From Planctomycetota bacterium (GTDB lineage Bacteria; Planctomycetota; Brocadiia; SM23-32): a stretch of DNA of 5,197 nucleotides. The notes under the pieces are model-generated. The model did no database searches, was not told the DNA's origin, and saw only the letters and a list, made by a program, of their open reading frames with translations. The stretch is taken from contig JAUVVP010000207.1 of assembly GCA_030604585.1 (NCBI GenBank), positions 1-5,197 on the forward strand, in the 5' to 3' direction. Positions 1 to 5,197 of this stretch are shown in pieces; positions within the stretch are counted from its first letter, which is position 1, and every line of letters begins with the position of its first letter. A program made the translations under genes and the position numbers.

Positions 1-308
1 CCGATCTGGACGGCGTTAGTTGGTTCGGCAAGTTCCTCTACATTGAGCTGCCGCTGATCGCCACGCAGGTGCGCATCAACCTAGTTCTGCTCATCATCGG
101 CGTGCTGAAGGGCTACGGGCTGATACTGGTGCTGCTGGGCGAGACGGGAGGCCCGGGCGGCGCCGTAATGGTCCCCGGCCTCTACATGTACTACAACGCG
201 TTCGTCAAGCGGGAGGCGGGTTACGCCTGCGCCATCGGCATCTTGCTGTTCCTCGTCATTCTGGCCTTGACCTTCTTCAACAGCAAACTCGTGCGGGTCG
301 AGAAATGA
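1..308 (+). CDS. Carbohydrate ABC transporter permease, MalF/UgpA type (C-terminal part, 5' truncated)
   Basis: This is the end of an inner-membrane permease of a sugar-type ABC importer; the start lies left of the window. The frame is open from base 3 and gives about 101 residues. It opens inside the cytoplasmic EAA loop that docks on the ATPase (visible part DLDGVSWFGKF followed by IELPLI, matching the family pattern D-G...I-LP). Next come a membrane segment (around LLIIGVLKGYGLILVLLG), the loop GGPGG...VPGLYMYYNAF, which matches the family's 'GGP...L..Y.Y..AF' stretch, and a last membrane segment ending in FFNSKLVRVEK. An ATG-start reading from base 69 is internal and is not the real start. 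The stop overlaps the next permease by 4 bases (ATGA), which suggests translational coupling. The substrate cannot be read from this fragment. Confidence 0.88.
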   Translation, partial: DLDGVSWFGKFLYIELPLIATQVRINLVLLIIGVLKGYGLILVLLGETGGPGGAVMVPGLYMYYNAFVKREAGYACAIGILLFLVILALTFFNSKLVRVEK

Positions 309-1135
309 GCAGGATATCGGAAGGTCCCATAGCCCGAACGCTCAAGCACGGCTATCTGTGGCTCATGCTCGCCCTGGTCTTCCTGCCCTTCTACGTTATG
401 CTCGTGATCAGCTTCAAGGACAACACGCAGTTCTACAACCGGACCTGGCTGCCCACCTGGCCGCTGCACTGGGAGAACTGGGCTGAGGCCTGGGGCACCG
501 TCGGGGTCTACATCGCGAACTCCCTTTTCATGGCCGTCACGGCGACGCTGATCACACTGACCGTGGCCGTGCTGGCCTCTTACGTGTTCGGACGTTACAG
601 GGTGCCGTTCGGCGAGTTGTTCTGGGCCGGCCTGATTATCCTCATGCTCATGCCGGGCGTGGCCAACCTGATCCCGCTGTTCAACCTCATGAGGAGGCTG
701 AATCTCCTCAATTCCCTGCTCGGCCTCTCGATTGTGACGGCGGCCGGCGGCCAGGTCTTCTGCCTCTACGTGCTGCGCAACTTCATCGAGGACATGCCCA
801 AGGAGTTCTTCGAGTGCGCGCGCATTGACGGCGCCTCCCACCTCCAGCAGGTCATCCACGTCGTCATCCCGCAGTGCGGCGGCATCATCTCCGCCCTGGC
901 GATCATGAACTTCGTCGGGGCCTGGAACTCGTTCATCCTGCCGCTGATCACGATACGCGACCCAGAGCTGCTGCCCCTCGCGGTGGGGCTCTACAGGCTG
1001 CAAGGCGCCTACGTCAAACAGTGGGGACCCCTGATGGCCGCCTACTTCATCTCAGCGGTCCCGCTGGTTATACTGTTCGCGTTCACGATGCGCTTCTTCA
1101 TCCGCGGCATCAGCGAAGGCGCCATCAAGGGCTGA
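305..1135 (+). CDS. Carbohydrate ABC transporter permease, MalG/UgpE type
   Basis: This is the second membrane subunit of a CUT1-family sugar importer, working as a heterodimer with the permease just upstream. It has 276 residues, the usual family size. Six hydrophobic segments can be seen at about residues 17-37, 66-95, 104-126, 137-158, 192-213 and 243-265. The EAA loop lies between segments 4 and 5 (about 168-190; key residues E170, A172, D175, G176 and the downstream VIP). It is followed by the characteristic FVGAWNSFILPL. The C-terminal end FFIRGISEGAIKG also matches the family ('F.RG...GA.KG'). The start ATG overlaps the upstream stop (ATGA) with only a weak GAG before it, so coupled translation is likely. 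The substrate is unknown: maltose-like sugars, oligosaccharides, polyols and glycerol-3-phosphate are all possible for this family. Confidence 0.93.
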   Translation: MSRISEGPIARTLKHGYLWLMLALVFLPFYVMLVISFKDNTQFYNRTWLPTWPLHWENWAEAWGTVGVYIANSLFMAVTATLITLTVAVLASYVFGRYRVPFGELFWAGLIILMLMPGVANLIPLFNLMRRLNLLNSLLGLSIVTAAGGQVFCLYVLRNFIEDMPKEFFECARIDGASHLQQVIHVVIPQCGGIISALAIMNFVGAWNSFILPLITIRDPELLPLAVGLYRLQGAYVKQWGPLMAAYFISAVPLVILFAFTMRFFIRGISEGAIKG

Positions 1136-1165
1136 GCATAAGGACACGACCCGGGAGGAACATAC

Positions 1166-2308
1166 ATGGCGGAAGTAAGGCTCGATAACGTCTCGAAGGT
1201 CTACGACGGCGGCGTGCGTGCCGTCAACGACGTGGACCTGACCGTCGAGGACGGCAGCCTGCTGGTCCTTGTCGGCCCTTCGGGCTGCGGCAAGTCCACC
1301 ACGCTGCGCATGGTGGCCGGCCTGGAAGACATCACCCAAGGGAGCATTTACATCGGCGGGCGGCGCGTCAACGACGTCCTGCCCAAGAACCGCGACATCG
1401 CCATGGTCTTCCAGAACTACGCCCTCTATCCCCACATGACCGTCTACAACAACATGGCCTTCGGGCTGAAGCTGCGCAAATACCCCCGCCACGAGATCGA
1501 CAGCCGCGTGCGGGACGCCGCCGAACTGCTCGAGATATCCCCCCTGCTCGCCCGGCGTCCCAAGGAACTGTCCGGCGGCCAGGCCCAGCGAGTGGCCGTC
1601 GGCCGGGCCATCGTCAGGCACCCGAAGGTCTTCCTGTTCGACGAGCCCCTGAGCAACCTGGACGCCAAGCTGCGGGTGCAGATGCGCGTGGAGATCGCCC
1701 GCCTGCACGAGCGCCTCGGCGCGACGATGATCTACGTCACTCACGACCAGGTCGAGGCGATGACCCTCGGCTCGAAGGTGGCCGTGATGAAGGACGGCTA
1801 TGTCCTCCAGATCGACACGCCCCTGGGCCTCTACAATCACCCCGTCAGCAAGTTCGTGGCCGGCTTCATCGGCAGCCCACCCATGAACTTCCTGCAAGGC
1901 ACGCTCGTGCAGGACGCCGGTGCGGTTCGCTTCGAGTGTAAGGACATGACACTGATGCTTCCGGAGGGGCTGGCCCGGTCCGTCCGAAGCCACGTGGGCC
2001 AGTCGGTCCACCTGGGCGTCCGGCCCGAGGACATCCACGACAGGGCCTTCTTCCCGGAGGTGGACGAGCAGAACGTGAAGGTCCTGCACACCGAAGTCGT
2101 TGAGCCCCTGGGGGCGGAGACGCTCGTCTACCTGCGCAGTCAGTCGAGCGCTCAGGACATCGTGGCCAAGCTGGACAGCCGCAGCAGTCCCCGCGTGAAC
2201 CAGGAGTTCCGCGTGGCCTTCGACGCGAGCAAGGCCCACGTCTTCGACGGCAAGACTGAGGAATCCTTAACCTACGGAGCCGAAGACGGCGGCGCCGCGT
2301 CCGGCTGA
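1166..2308 (+). CDS. ABC transporter ATP-binding protein, MalK/UgpC/MsmX type
   Basis: This is the cytoplasmic ATPase that powers the importer encoded just upstream. It has 380 residues, typical for the MalK/UgpC family. Visible motifs are A-loop Tyr13, Walker [10 protein letters not shown] (37-45), Q-loop Gln83 in [11 protein letters not shown], signature LSGGQ (135-139), Walker B VFLFDEP (155-161, catalytic Glu160), D-loop SNLD (163-166) and switch His193 in THDQ. After GSPPMNFL (about 237-243) comes a C-terminal MalK-type regulatory/TOBE region that includes GVRPEDI. All catalytic residues are intact. The signature helix reads LSGGQAQR where MalK usually has LSGGQRQR, a minor change. A strong ribosome site GGGAGGA (1153-1159) sits 6 bases before the ATG. 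It lies 30 bases after the permease stop and is probably in the same operon. Such ATPases can serve several importers, so the family match does not fix the substrate. Confidence 0.95.
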   Translation: MAEVRLDNVSKVYDGGVRAVNDVDLTVEDGSLLVLVGPSGCGKSTTLRMVAGLEDITQGSIYIGGRRVNDVLPKNRDIAMVFQNYALYPHMTVYNNMAFGLKLRKYPRHEIDSRVRDAAELLEISPLLARRPKELSGGQAQRVAVGRAIVRHPKVFLFDEPLSNLDAKLRVQMRVEIARLHERLGATMIYVTHDQVEAMTLGSKVAVMKDGYVLQIDTPLGLYNHPVSKFVAGFIGSPPMNFLQGTLVQDAGAVRFECKDMTLMLPEGLARSVRSHVGQSVHLGVRPEDIHDRAFFPEVDEQNVKVLHTEVVEPLGAETLVYLRSQSSAQDIVAKLDSRSSPRVNQEFRVAFDASKAHVFDGKTEESLTYGAEDGGAASG

Positions 2309-2323
2309 CATCCCCGCCGCCGT
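2286..2323 (+). other. Inverted repeat across the ATPase stop codon (possible RNA hairpin)
   Basis: Perfect 8-base arms ACGGCGGC (2286-2293) and GCCGCCGT (2316-2323) are separated by 22 bases. The left arm is in the last codons of the ATPase gene and the right arm ends just before the ribosome site of the Rrf2-like gene. It could modulate transcript stability or expression between the two genes. There is no T-run after it, so it is not a standard terminator. In GC-rich DNA such arms can arise by chance. Confidence 0.25.
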
Positions 2324-2326
2324 GCT

Positions 2327-2338
2327 GGAGTGCCGATG
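2327..2338 (+). promoter_or_regulatory. Ribosome binding site fixing the start of the Rrf2-like gene
   Basis: GGAG (2327-2330) lies 5 bases before ATG 2336. The alternative in-frame GTG at 2330 overlaps the last G of this site and would leave no ribosome site of its own, so ATG 2336 is the better start. Confidence 0.6.
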
Positions 2339-2746
2339 AGGGACTTCGACGCCAGGACTCGATACGCGCTTCGGGCGGCCCTGGACCTGGCCGAGCACTA
2401 CCAGGGCGCCGGCAAGCCCATCAAGATACGCGAGATCGCCGCCCGCACGGACACGCCCCCCAAGTACCTGGTGCACATCCTGCTCCAGCTCAAGCGGCGG
2501 GCGCTCGTCAACAGCACCCGCGGCGCAAAGGGCGGTTACTGGCTGCTCCGACGGCCTGAACTCATCAGCGTGGCCGAGGTGGTCGGCGCCGTCGAAGGGA
2601 ATCGCAGGCGGGCCAAGCGCCGCCCGGTCCGGCGCTCCTACGACGACGCCATCAACCGGCTTTGGGACGGCGCCGAGCGCTCCAGGCGCGGATTCCTGGC
2701 GGCCATAACGCTGGCCGACCTGCTGCCGGAAGGGCCCGCCGACTGA
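2336..2746 (+). CDS. Rrf2-family transcriptional regulator lacking cluster cysteines
   Basis: This is a small winged-helix DNA-binding protein of about 136 residues. The N-terminal half matches Rrf2 closely: DARTRYALRAALDLAEHY, then helix-turn-helix IREIAARTDTPPKYLVHILLQL, then the wing NSTRGAKGGYWLLRRP and ISVAEVVGAVEG. The C-terminal end ITLADLL also matches the family's TLADL. Iron-sulfur members (IscR, NsrR, RsrR) carry a set of cysteines (or other ligands) between the wing and the last helix. Here that segment is rich in Arg/Lys (about residues 81-91) and the whole protein has no Cys, so it probably senses something else or acts through protein contact, as the cluster-free member CymR does. 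It follows the ATPase gene by 27 bases on the same strand and may regulate this transport operon; that is inferred from position only. ATG 2336 was chosen over GTG 2330 because of the GGAG spacing. Confidence 0.88.
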   Translation: MRDFDARTRYALRAALDLAEHYQGAGKPIKIREIAARTDTPPKYLVHILLQLKRRALVNSTRGAKGGYWLLRRPELISVAEVVGAVEGNRRRAKRRPVRRSYDDAINRLWDGAERSRRGFLAAITLADLLPEGPAD

Positions 2747-2755
2747 GCCGCCCCC

Positions 2756-3595
2756 CTACCCTCCCAGGATGCCCAGAACGCCCCCGGTCACGCGCCGCAC
2801 CTTGGCAAACCCGGCCGTACGCATCCGCCGGATGACGCCCCGCGCATAGTCCCGCCCGATCCGCCGGCCCGGCGCGCCCACGTAATGGTAGAGGACGCCG
2901 CCGCCGGCCAGCACTCGGGCGAACTCGTGGTACAGCTCCTCCGAGTACAGCTCTCCCGCCTGGTATACCGTGGGTGGGTCATGGAAGACGCATGAGAACC
3001 GCCCGGCCGGACACTCTGTGACGAAGTCCCGCACGTCAGCGTTCACGATGGCAATGTGGGGTCGGCCGAACAGGCCTTCGGACCAGGGGTTGACGGCAGC
3101 CATCTCGAGCACGTTCCGGTCCACCTCGCAGGTCGTGATGCGCGACAGACCGGCCTCGGCCAGCAACTGCGCGCTGTAGCCGAGCCCGCAACACGTGTCG
3201 AGGCACTCCCCTCGGCGGCGTGGCAGCGTGGCCACCTTGTCCGCCTCGTCCTGCCACGGGTCCTTGCCCACGATGGCGTGCATCGTCGCGTTGTTGATGA
3301 TGAGGGTCGGCGCGCGGCCTTCAAACGGTTGGTAGAGCTTGTAGTACTTCCGCTCGGCCTGGCTGTAGGCATAGACCTTCCGGCATTCGCCGCCGCGGAG
3401 TTCGATGCAGTCCTCCGGTTCGGAGAACGCCTCGGCCAGTGCTGCCTTCTTCAGCCGGGCGCCGCCGGGCAGGACGAGCCCCTCATCCTCGACCGAGATG
3501 GACGCCGTGGTCCGCCCGAGGTCAAGGCTTACCTCGATGAGCCCGGCATCGGCTTCCAGCATCCGCCGGGCCGTGCGCCCCGAGATTATGGGCAC
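2756..3595 (-). CDS. Class I SAM-dependent methyltransferase, COG2521-like
   Basis: This is a predicted S-adenosylmethionine-dependent methyltransferase with unknown substrate. Residue numbers count from GTG 3595 (279 residues). SAM-binding motif I is LDTCCGLGYSA (about 132-142), followed by an acidic residue in TCEVD (Glu157) that should bind the ribose. NADVRDF comes next (about 185-191), then HDPPT (205-209) and QAGELYSEELYHEF. The C-terminal stretch VLYHYVGAPGRRIGRD resembles what I recall of COG2521, a family described mainly from archaea; this is from memory, not a search. A DPP motif is often seen in nucleic-acid N-methyltransferases but does not prove such a target. The start is uncertain. 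The frame stays open to TTG 3682, but those 29 extra residues are largely encoded by a heptamer repeat array, so I prefer GTG 3595 (begins VPIISGRTARRML), although it lacks a clear ribosome site. Its stop is 9 bases from the converging Rrf2-like gene. Confidence 0.82.
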   Translation of the reverse strand: MPIISGRTARRMLEADAGLIEVSLDLGRTTASISVEDEGLVLPGGARLKKAALAEAFSEPEDCIELRGGECRKVYAYSQAERKYYKLYQPFEGRAPTLIINNATMHAIVGKDPWQDEADKVATLPRRRGECLDTCCGLGYSAQLLAEAGLSRITTCEVDRNVLEMAAVNPWSEGLFGRPHIAIVNADVRDFVTECPAGRFSCVFHDPPTVYQAGELYSEELYHEFARVLAGGGVLYHYVGAPGRRIGRDYARGVIRRMRTAGFAKVRRVTGGVLGILGG

Positions 3596-3623
3596 CTGCT
3601 GCCAGGAAGGTAGGTCGGATTCC

Positions 3624-3650
3624 GAACTCTGAACTCTGAAGTCTGAAGTC
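3624..3650 (+). repeat. Heptanucleotide tandem array A (about 4 units)
   Basis: Two units of GAACTCT (3624-3630, 3631-3637) are followed by GAAGTCT (3638-3644) and GAAGTC plus A (3645-3651). A more degraded unit GGATTCC may precede it at 3617-3623. It lies in the spacer between rph and the methyltransferase gene and overlaps only the doubtful 5' extension of the latter. Confidence 0.8.
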
Positions 3651-3703
3651 AACAGGACTCTCTTGCCCCCTTCGCAGAACAAGCTTCAGCCTTCAGACTT
3701 CAG
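3636..3703. repeat. 13-base inverted repeat formed by the two heptamer arrays
   Basis: CTGAAGTCTGAAG (3636-3648) is the exact reverse complement of CTTCAGACTTCAG (3691-3703), with 42 bases between. Transcribed from the - strand after rph, it could fold into a long imperfect hairpin, since several registers of the repeats can pair. No T-run follows it, so it is not a classical terminator, but it could protect the rph transcript end or weaken read-through into the methyltransferase gene. Confidence 0.6.
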
Positions 3704-3715
3704 CCTTCACACTTC
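3681..3715 (-). repeat. Heptanucleotide tandem array B (5 units), opposite in orientation to array A
   Basis: Read on the - strand it is five contiguous units: GAAGTGT (3715-3709), GAAGGCT (3708-3702), GAAGTCT (3701-3695), GAAGGCT (3694-3688) and GAAGCTT (3687-3681). It starts one base after the rph stop codon. The consensus GAAGNCT matches array A on the other strand. Heptanucleotide arrays between genes are known from some bacteria, such as the STRR repeats of heterocystous cyanobacteria, but I do not assign this one to a described family. Confidence 0.8.
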
Positions 3716-3716
3716 A

Positions 3717-4436
3717 TTAGAGATTCAGGCGGTCGCCGAGGGCTTGCACCTGCGCGTCTTTGATCACGTGGATGCCCTCCTCGACCAGGCGCATCATATC
3801 GTCGTGCTCGGCCCGCGCGAACGGCTCCGCCTCGGCCGTTCCCTGCACCTCAACGAACCGACCATCGTGGGTCATCACCACGTTCATGTCCACGGCGGCG
3901 GCCCGGTCCTCGTCGGCGCACAGGTCCACCATGGCGCGGCCGTCCACGATGCCGACGCTCAGGGCGGCTATGCCCTGAAGGAGCGGGATGCAGTCCACCT
4001 TCTCCTGCTCTCTCATCGCCCACAGGGCATCTACGAGGGCAACGAACCCGCCCGTGATGGCGGCGGTCCGCGTGCCCCCGTCGGCCTGCACGATGTCGCA
4101 ATCTATCCAGATGGTCCACCCCGGCAGGCGGTGCAGGTCCACGGCCGCGCGCAGGGAACGGCCGATGAGGCGCTGTATCTCCAGGGAGCGGCCCCCCGGG
4201 GGCCCCTGTAGGCTGCGGCGCTGCGGGTTGGCGCTGGGCAGCATGCAGTATTCGGCGGTCAGCCAGCCGGTCTTCTTCTCCAGGCAGTGCGGCGGCACGC
4301 GGTCCTGCACCATAGCCGTGCATATCAGGCGCGTCCTGCCCATCTCGATCAGCACCGACCCGTCGGCGTAGCACGTGTAAGCGCGCTGGATGGTGACCGG
4401 TCGCACTTCCTCAGGCATCCTGCCGTCCGTTCGCAC
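3717..4436 (-). CDS. rph: Ribonuclease PH (tRNA 3'-end trimming)
   Basis: RNase PH is a phosphate-dependent 3'-to-5' exoribonuclease that trims precursor tRNA 3' ends, releasing nucleoside diphosphates; it acts as a hexameric ring in the cytoplasm. The protein has 239 residues from GTG 4436, against 238 in E. coli. It opens VRTDGRMPEEVRPVTI, then GWLTAEYCMLP, GGRSLEIQRLIGRSLRAAVDL with the phosphate-site Arg, QADGGTRTAAITG with the second key Arg, and VDLCADED...AVDMNVVMT with the acidic residues thought to bind metal. The end is VEVQGTAEAEPF. The loop between MLP and GGRS is about three residues shorter than in E. coli. Starting at GTG 4436 aligns with the family N-terminus (M-R-x-x-G-R) and has GGAAGGA 8 bases upstream. 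ATG 4445 would add three residues and would sit on that site. Neighbours are rqcH upstream and the methyltransferase gene downstream. Confidence 0.96.
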   Translation of the reverse strand: MRTDGRMPEEVRPVTIQRAYTCYADGSVLIEMGRTRLICTAMVQDRVPPHCLEKKTGWLTAEYCMLPSANPQRRSLQGPPGGRSLEIQRLIGRSLRAAVDLHRLPGWTIWIDCDIVQADGGTRTAAITGGFVALVDALWAMREQEKVDCIPLLQGIAALSVGIVDGRAMVDLCADEDRAAAVDMNVVMTHDGRFVEVQGTAEAEPFARAEHDDMMRLVEEGIHVIKDAQVQALGDRLNL

Positions 4437-4444
4437 GGTCTGCA

Positions 4445-4459
4445 TCCTTCCATGAAGGA
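4445..4459 (-). promoter_or_regulatory. rph ribosome binding site inside a small hairpin
   Basis: On the - strand TCCTTC (4459-4454), loop ATG (4453-4451) and GAAGGA (4450-4445) form a perfect 6-base stem with a 3-base loop. The right arm is the ribosome site (GGAAGGA, 4451-4445) for GTG 4436. Folding would hide the site, so it may tune rph translation; chance is also possible for so short a stem. Confidence 0.4.
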
Positions 4460-4497
4460 GTTGTCGCGCCCATGTTACCAGTTCGCTGCCGGCAAGT

Positions 4498-4558
4498 AAA
4501 AAGCGGCTCCTGCGGGCTCACCCGGCCGCACCTTCATCCGCTCTGGTCAAGAGCCGCT
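4498..4558 (-). terminator. Possible intrinsic terminator at the end of rqcH
   Basis: On the - strand, AGCGGCTC (4558-4551) pairs perfectly with GAGCCGCT (4509-4502), the latter running into TTTTT (4502-4498). A tighter alternative pairs GCGGC (4529-4525) with GCCGC (4507-4503), enclosing an inner stem CGGG/CCCG with loop TGAG that contains the rqcH stop codon. Either fold puts a GC stem directly before five T's. It would end the rqcH transcript and partly separate it from rph. No promoter for rph could be identified in 4446-4497. Confidence 0.45.
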
Positions 4559-5197
4559 CCAGCCTGTGCCGGGACAGGCGAACGCGGAGCGTGCTTGCCT
4601 GCGAGTAGCTGACCTTGCCCGGGCCGCCCCGTTTCATCCTCCGCACGTTCTTGCACTGGGCGTAGGCGACCTCCGCGTGATCGGCGCCCCGGACCTTGGA
4701 GAAATGGACGGCCAGGTGGGCCGCGTCCAGCAGCGTCTCCCGGGAGACGCTCTTGCCCGGCGGCTTGCGGATGATGACGTGCGGGCCGGGCCAGCCCAAC
4801 AGGTGCATCCAGTAATCGTTCCCCTTCGCGAGGGTGAAGGTCAGGCGATCGTTCTGGCGCTGATTGCGGCTGACCAGTATCTCCAGCCCCTCGACGGACC
4901 GGAAGACCCTCGGGGCCTTGCGCCTTTCTATGGCAAGGCGCTCGGGCAGCCGATCCGCCGGGAAAGCTGCTCCGGAGCTGCGGGCCCGGCGTCTCAACTC
5001 GGCCAGCTCCTCCGGGCACGCCGCCTCCTCAGCGCAGGCCTTCAGCTCCTCGAGAACCGCCACCTCGCGCCTCGTCTCCCCTGCCCTCGCCGCCAACCGG
5101 TCGCGGCTCGCCTTCGCCTTCTTGTACTGTTTGAAGAGCGACCCTATGTTGTCCTCGGGCGACAGCACGGGGTTAAGCTCGATGGTGACCCGGGGCC
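4518..5197 (-). CDS. rqcH: RqcH / NFACT-family protein, C-terminal part (5' truncated)
   Basis: Bacterial RqcH (Tae2/NEMF homologue, also called FbpA) binds stalled 50S subunits carrying peptidyl-tRNA and, with tRNA-Ala, adds C-terminal alanine tails that mark the peptide for degradation. Only about 225 residues are visible. The frame is open to the window edge (IELNPVLSPEDN...), so the gene extends beyond it and GTG 5168 is internal. After that conserved entry segment come YKKAKASRDRL and an Arg/Glu/Leu-rich coiled coil (counting from 5168, about 11-65), then the NFACT-R domain: ILVSRNQRQNDRLTF (about 97-111), DYWMHLLGWPGPHVIIR (118-134, with W120, H122, G128, H130), a Ser/Ala-rich helix LLDAAHLAVHFSK, and the end VAYAQCKNVRRMKRGGPGKV. 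The catalytic-like NFACT-N domain is outside the window, so alanine-tailing ability cannot be judged. The short end rich in Arg and Leu is unremarkable. Confidence 0.92.
   Translation of the reverse strand, partial: PRVTIELNPVLSPEDNIGSLFKQYKKAKASRDRLAARAGETRREVAVLEELKACAEEAACPEELAELRRRARSSGAAFPADRLPERLAIERRKAPRVFRSVEGLEILVSRNQRQNDRLTFTLAKGNDYWMHLLGWPGPHVIIRKPPGKSVSRETLLDAAHLAVHFSKVRGADHAEVAYAQCKNVRRMKRGGPGKVSYSQASTLRVRLSRHRLERLLTRADEGAAG

Noticed and set aside
221..1003. - strand open frame of 260 residues opposite the second permease
   Set aside because: Its composition is biased (Arg, Glu, His, Gln, Asp) with no fold-like pattern, while the + strand has an unmistakable permease.
1300..1314. 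LSGGQAQR instead of LSGGQRQR in the ATPase as a sign of lost function (motif itself at about 1568-1591)
   Set aside because: The core LSGGQ and all catalytic residues are intact; the residue after it varies within the family.
1052..2239. Long - strand open frame of 395 residues opposite the ATPase gene
   Set aside because: It lies fully antisense to a gene with every ABC ATPase motif. Its product is rich in His, Asp, Val and Gln, as expected of a GC-rich shadow frame, and shows no recognisable domain.
3056..3613. + strand open frame of 185 residues opposite the methyltransferase gene
   Set aside because: It is antisense to a clear SAM-binding protein and has no motif or good ribosome site.
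3624..3715. CRISPR array
   Set aside because: The units are 7 bases and directly adjacent, with no unique spacers of uniform length, and no cas genes are in view.
3663..4371. Overlapping + strand frames opposite rph
   Set aside because: rph motifs are complete on the - strand; these frames are GC-driven shadows.
4518..5168. Complete short NFACT-R-only protein starting at GTG 5168
   Set aside because: The frame is open upstream to the window edge and encodes the conserved entry segment IELNP before LSPEDN, so this is the tail of a longer RqcH rather than a stand-alone domain.

Overview
The window looks like a piece of a high-GC bacterial chromosome. Shine-Dalgarno-led genes, a carbohydrate ABC importer, an Rrf2-type regulator, RNase PH and a bacterial-style RqcH all point to a bacterium. 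The phylum cannot be fixed from the sequence. The mix of a sugar importer, a methyltransferase of a mainly archaeal family and short heptamer arrays between genes would fit an uncultured lineage (for example Planctomycetota- or Armatimonadota-like), but that is a guess.

Left half, + strand (1-2746): the 3' end of a MalF/UgpA-type permease, a complete MalG/UgpE-type permease that overlaps it by 4 bases (ATGA), a complete MalK/UgpC/MsmX-type ATPase, and a small Rrf2-family regulator. All run in one direction with short gaps, so they are probably one transcript. The first three form the membrane and motor parts of a CUT1-type carbohydrate (or polyol/glycerol-phosphate) importer. The substrate-binding protein is not in view and is presumably upstream. 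The Rrf2-like protein has no cysteines, so it cannot carry the usual iron-sulfur cluster.

Right half, - strand (2756-5197): read in the direction of transcription, this holds the 3' part of rqcH (ribosome-associated quality control), a possible intrinsic terminator, rph (RNase PH, tRNA 3'-end trimming), a short spacer with two oppositely oriented heptamer arrays, and a class I SAM-dependent methyltransferase resembling the COG2521 family. The two halves converge with only 9 bases between stop codons and no obvious terminator there.

The least explained element is the pair of heptanucleotide arrays at 3624-3715. They begin one base after the rph stop codon and run into the apparent 5' end of the methyltransferase reading frame. 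No complete new system is evident; most genes belong to well-known families.
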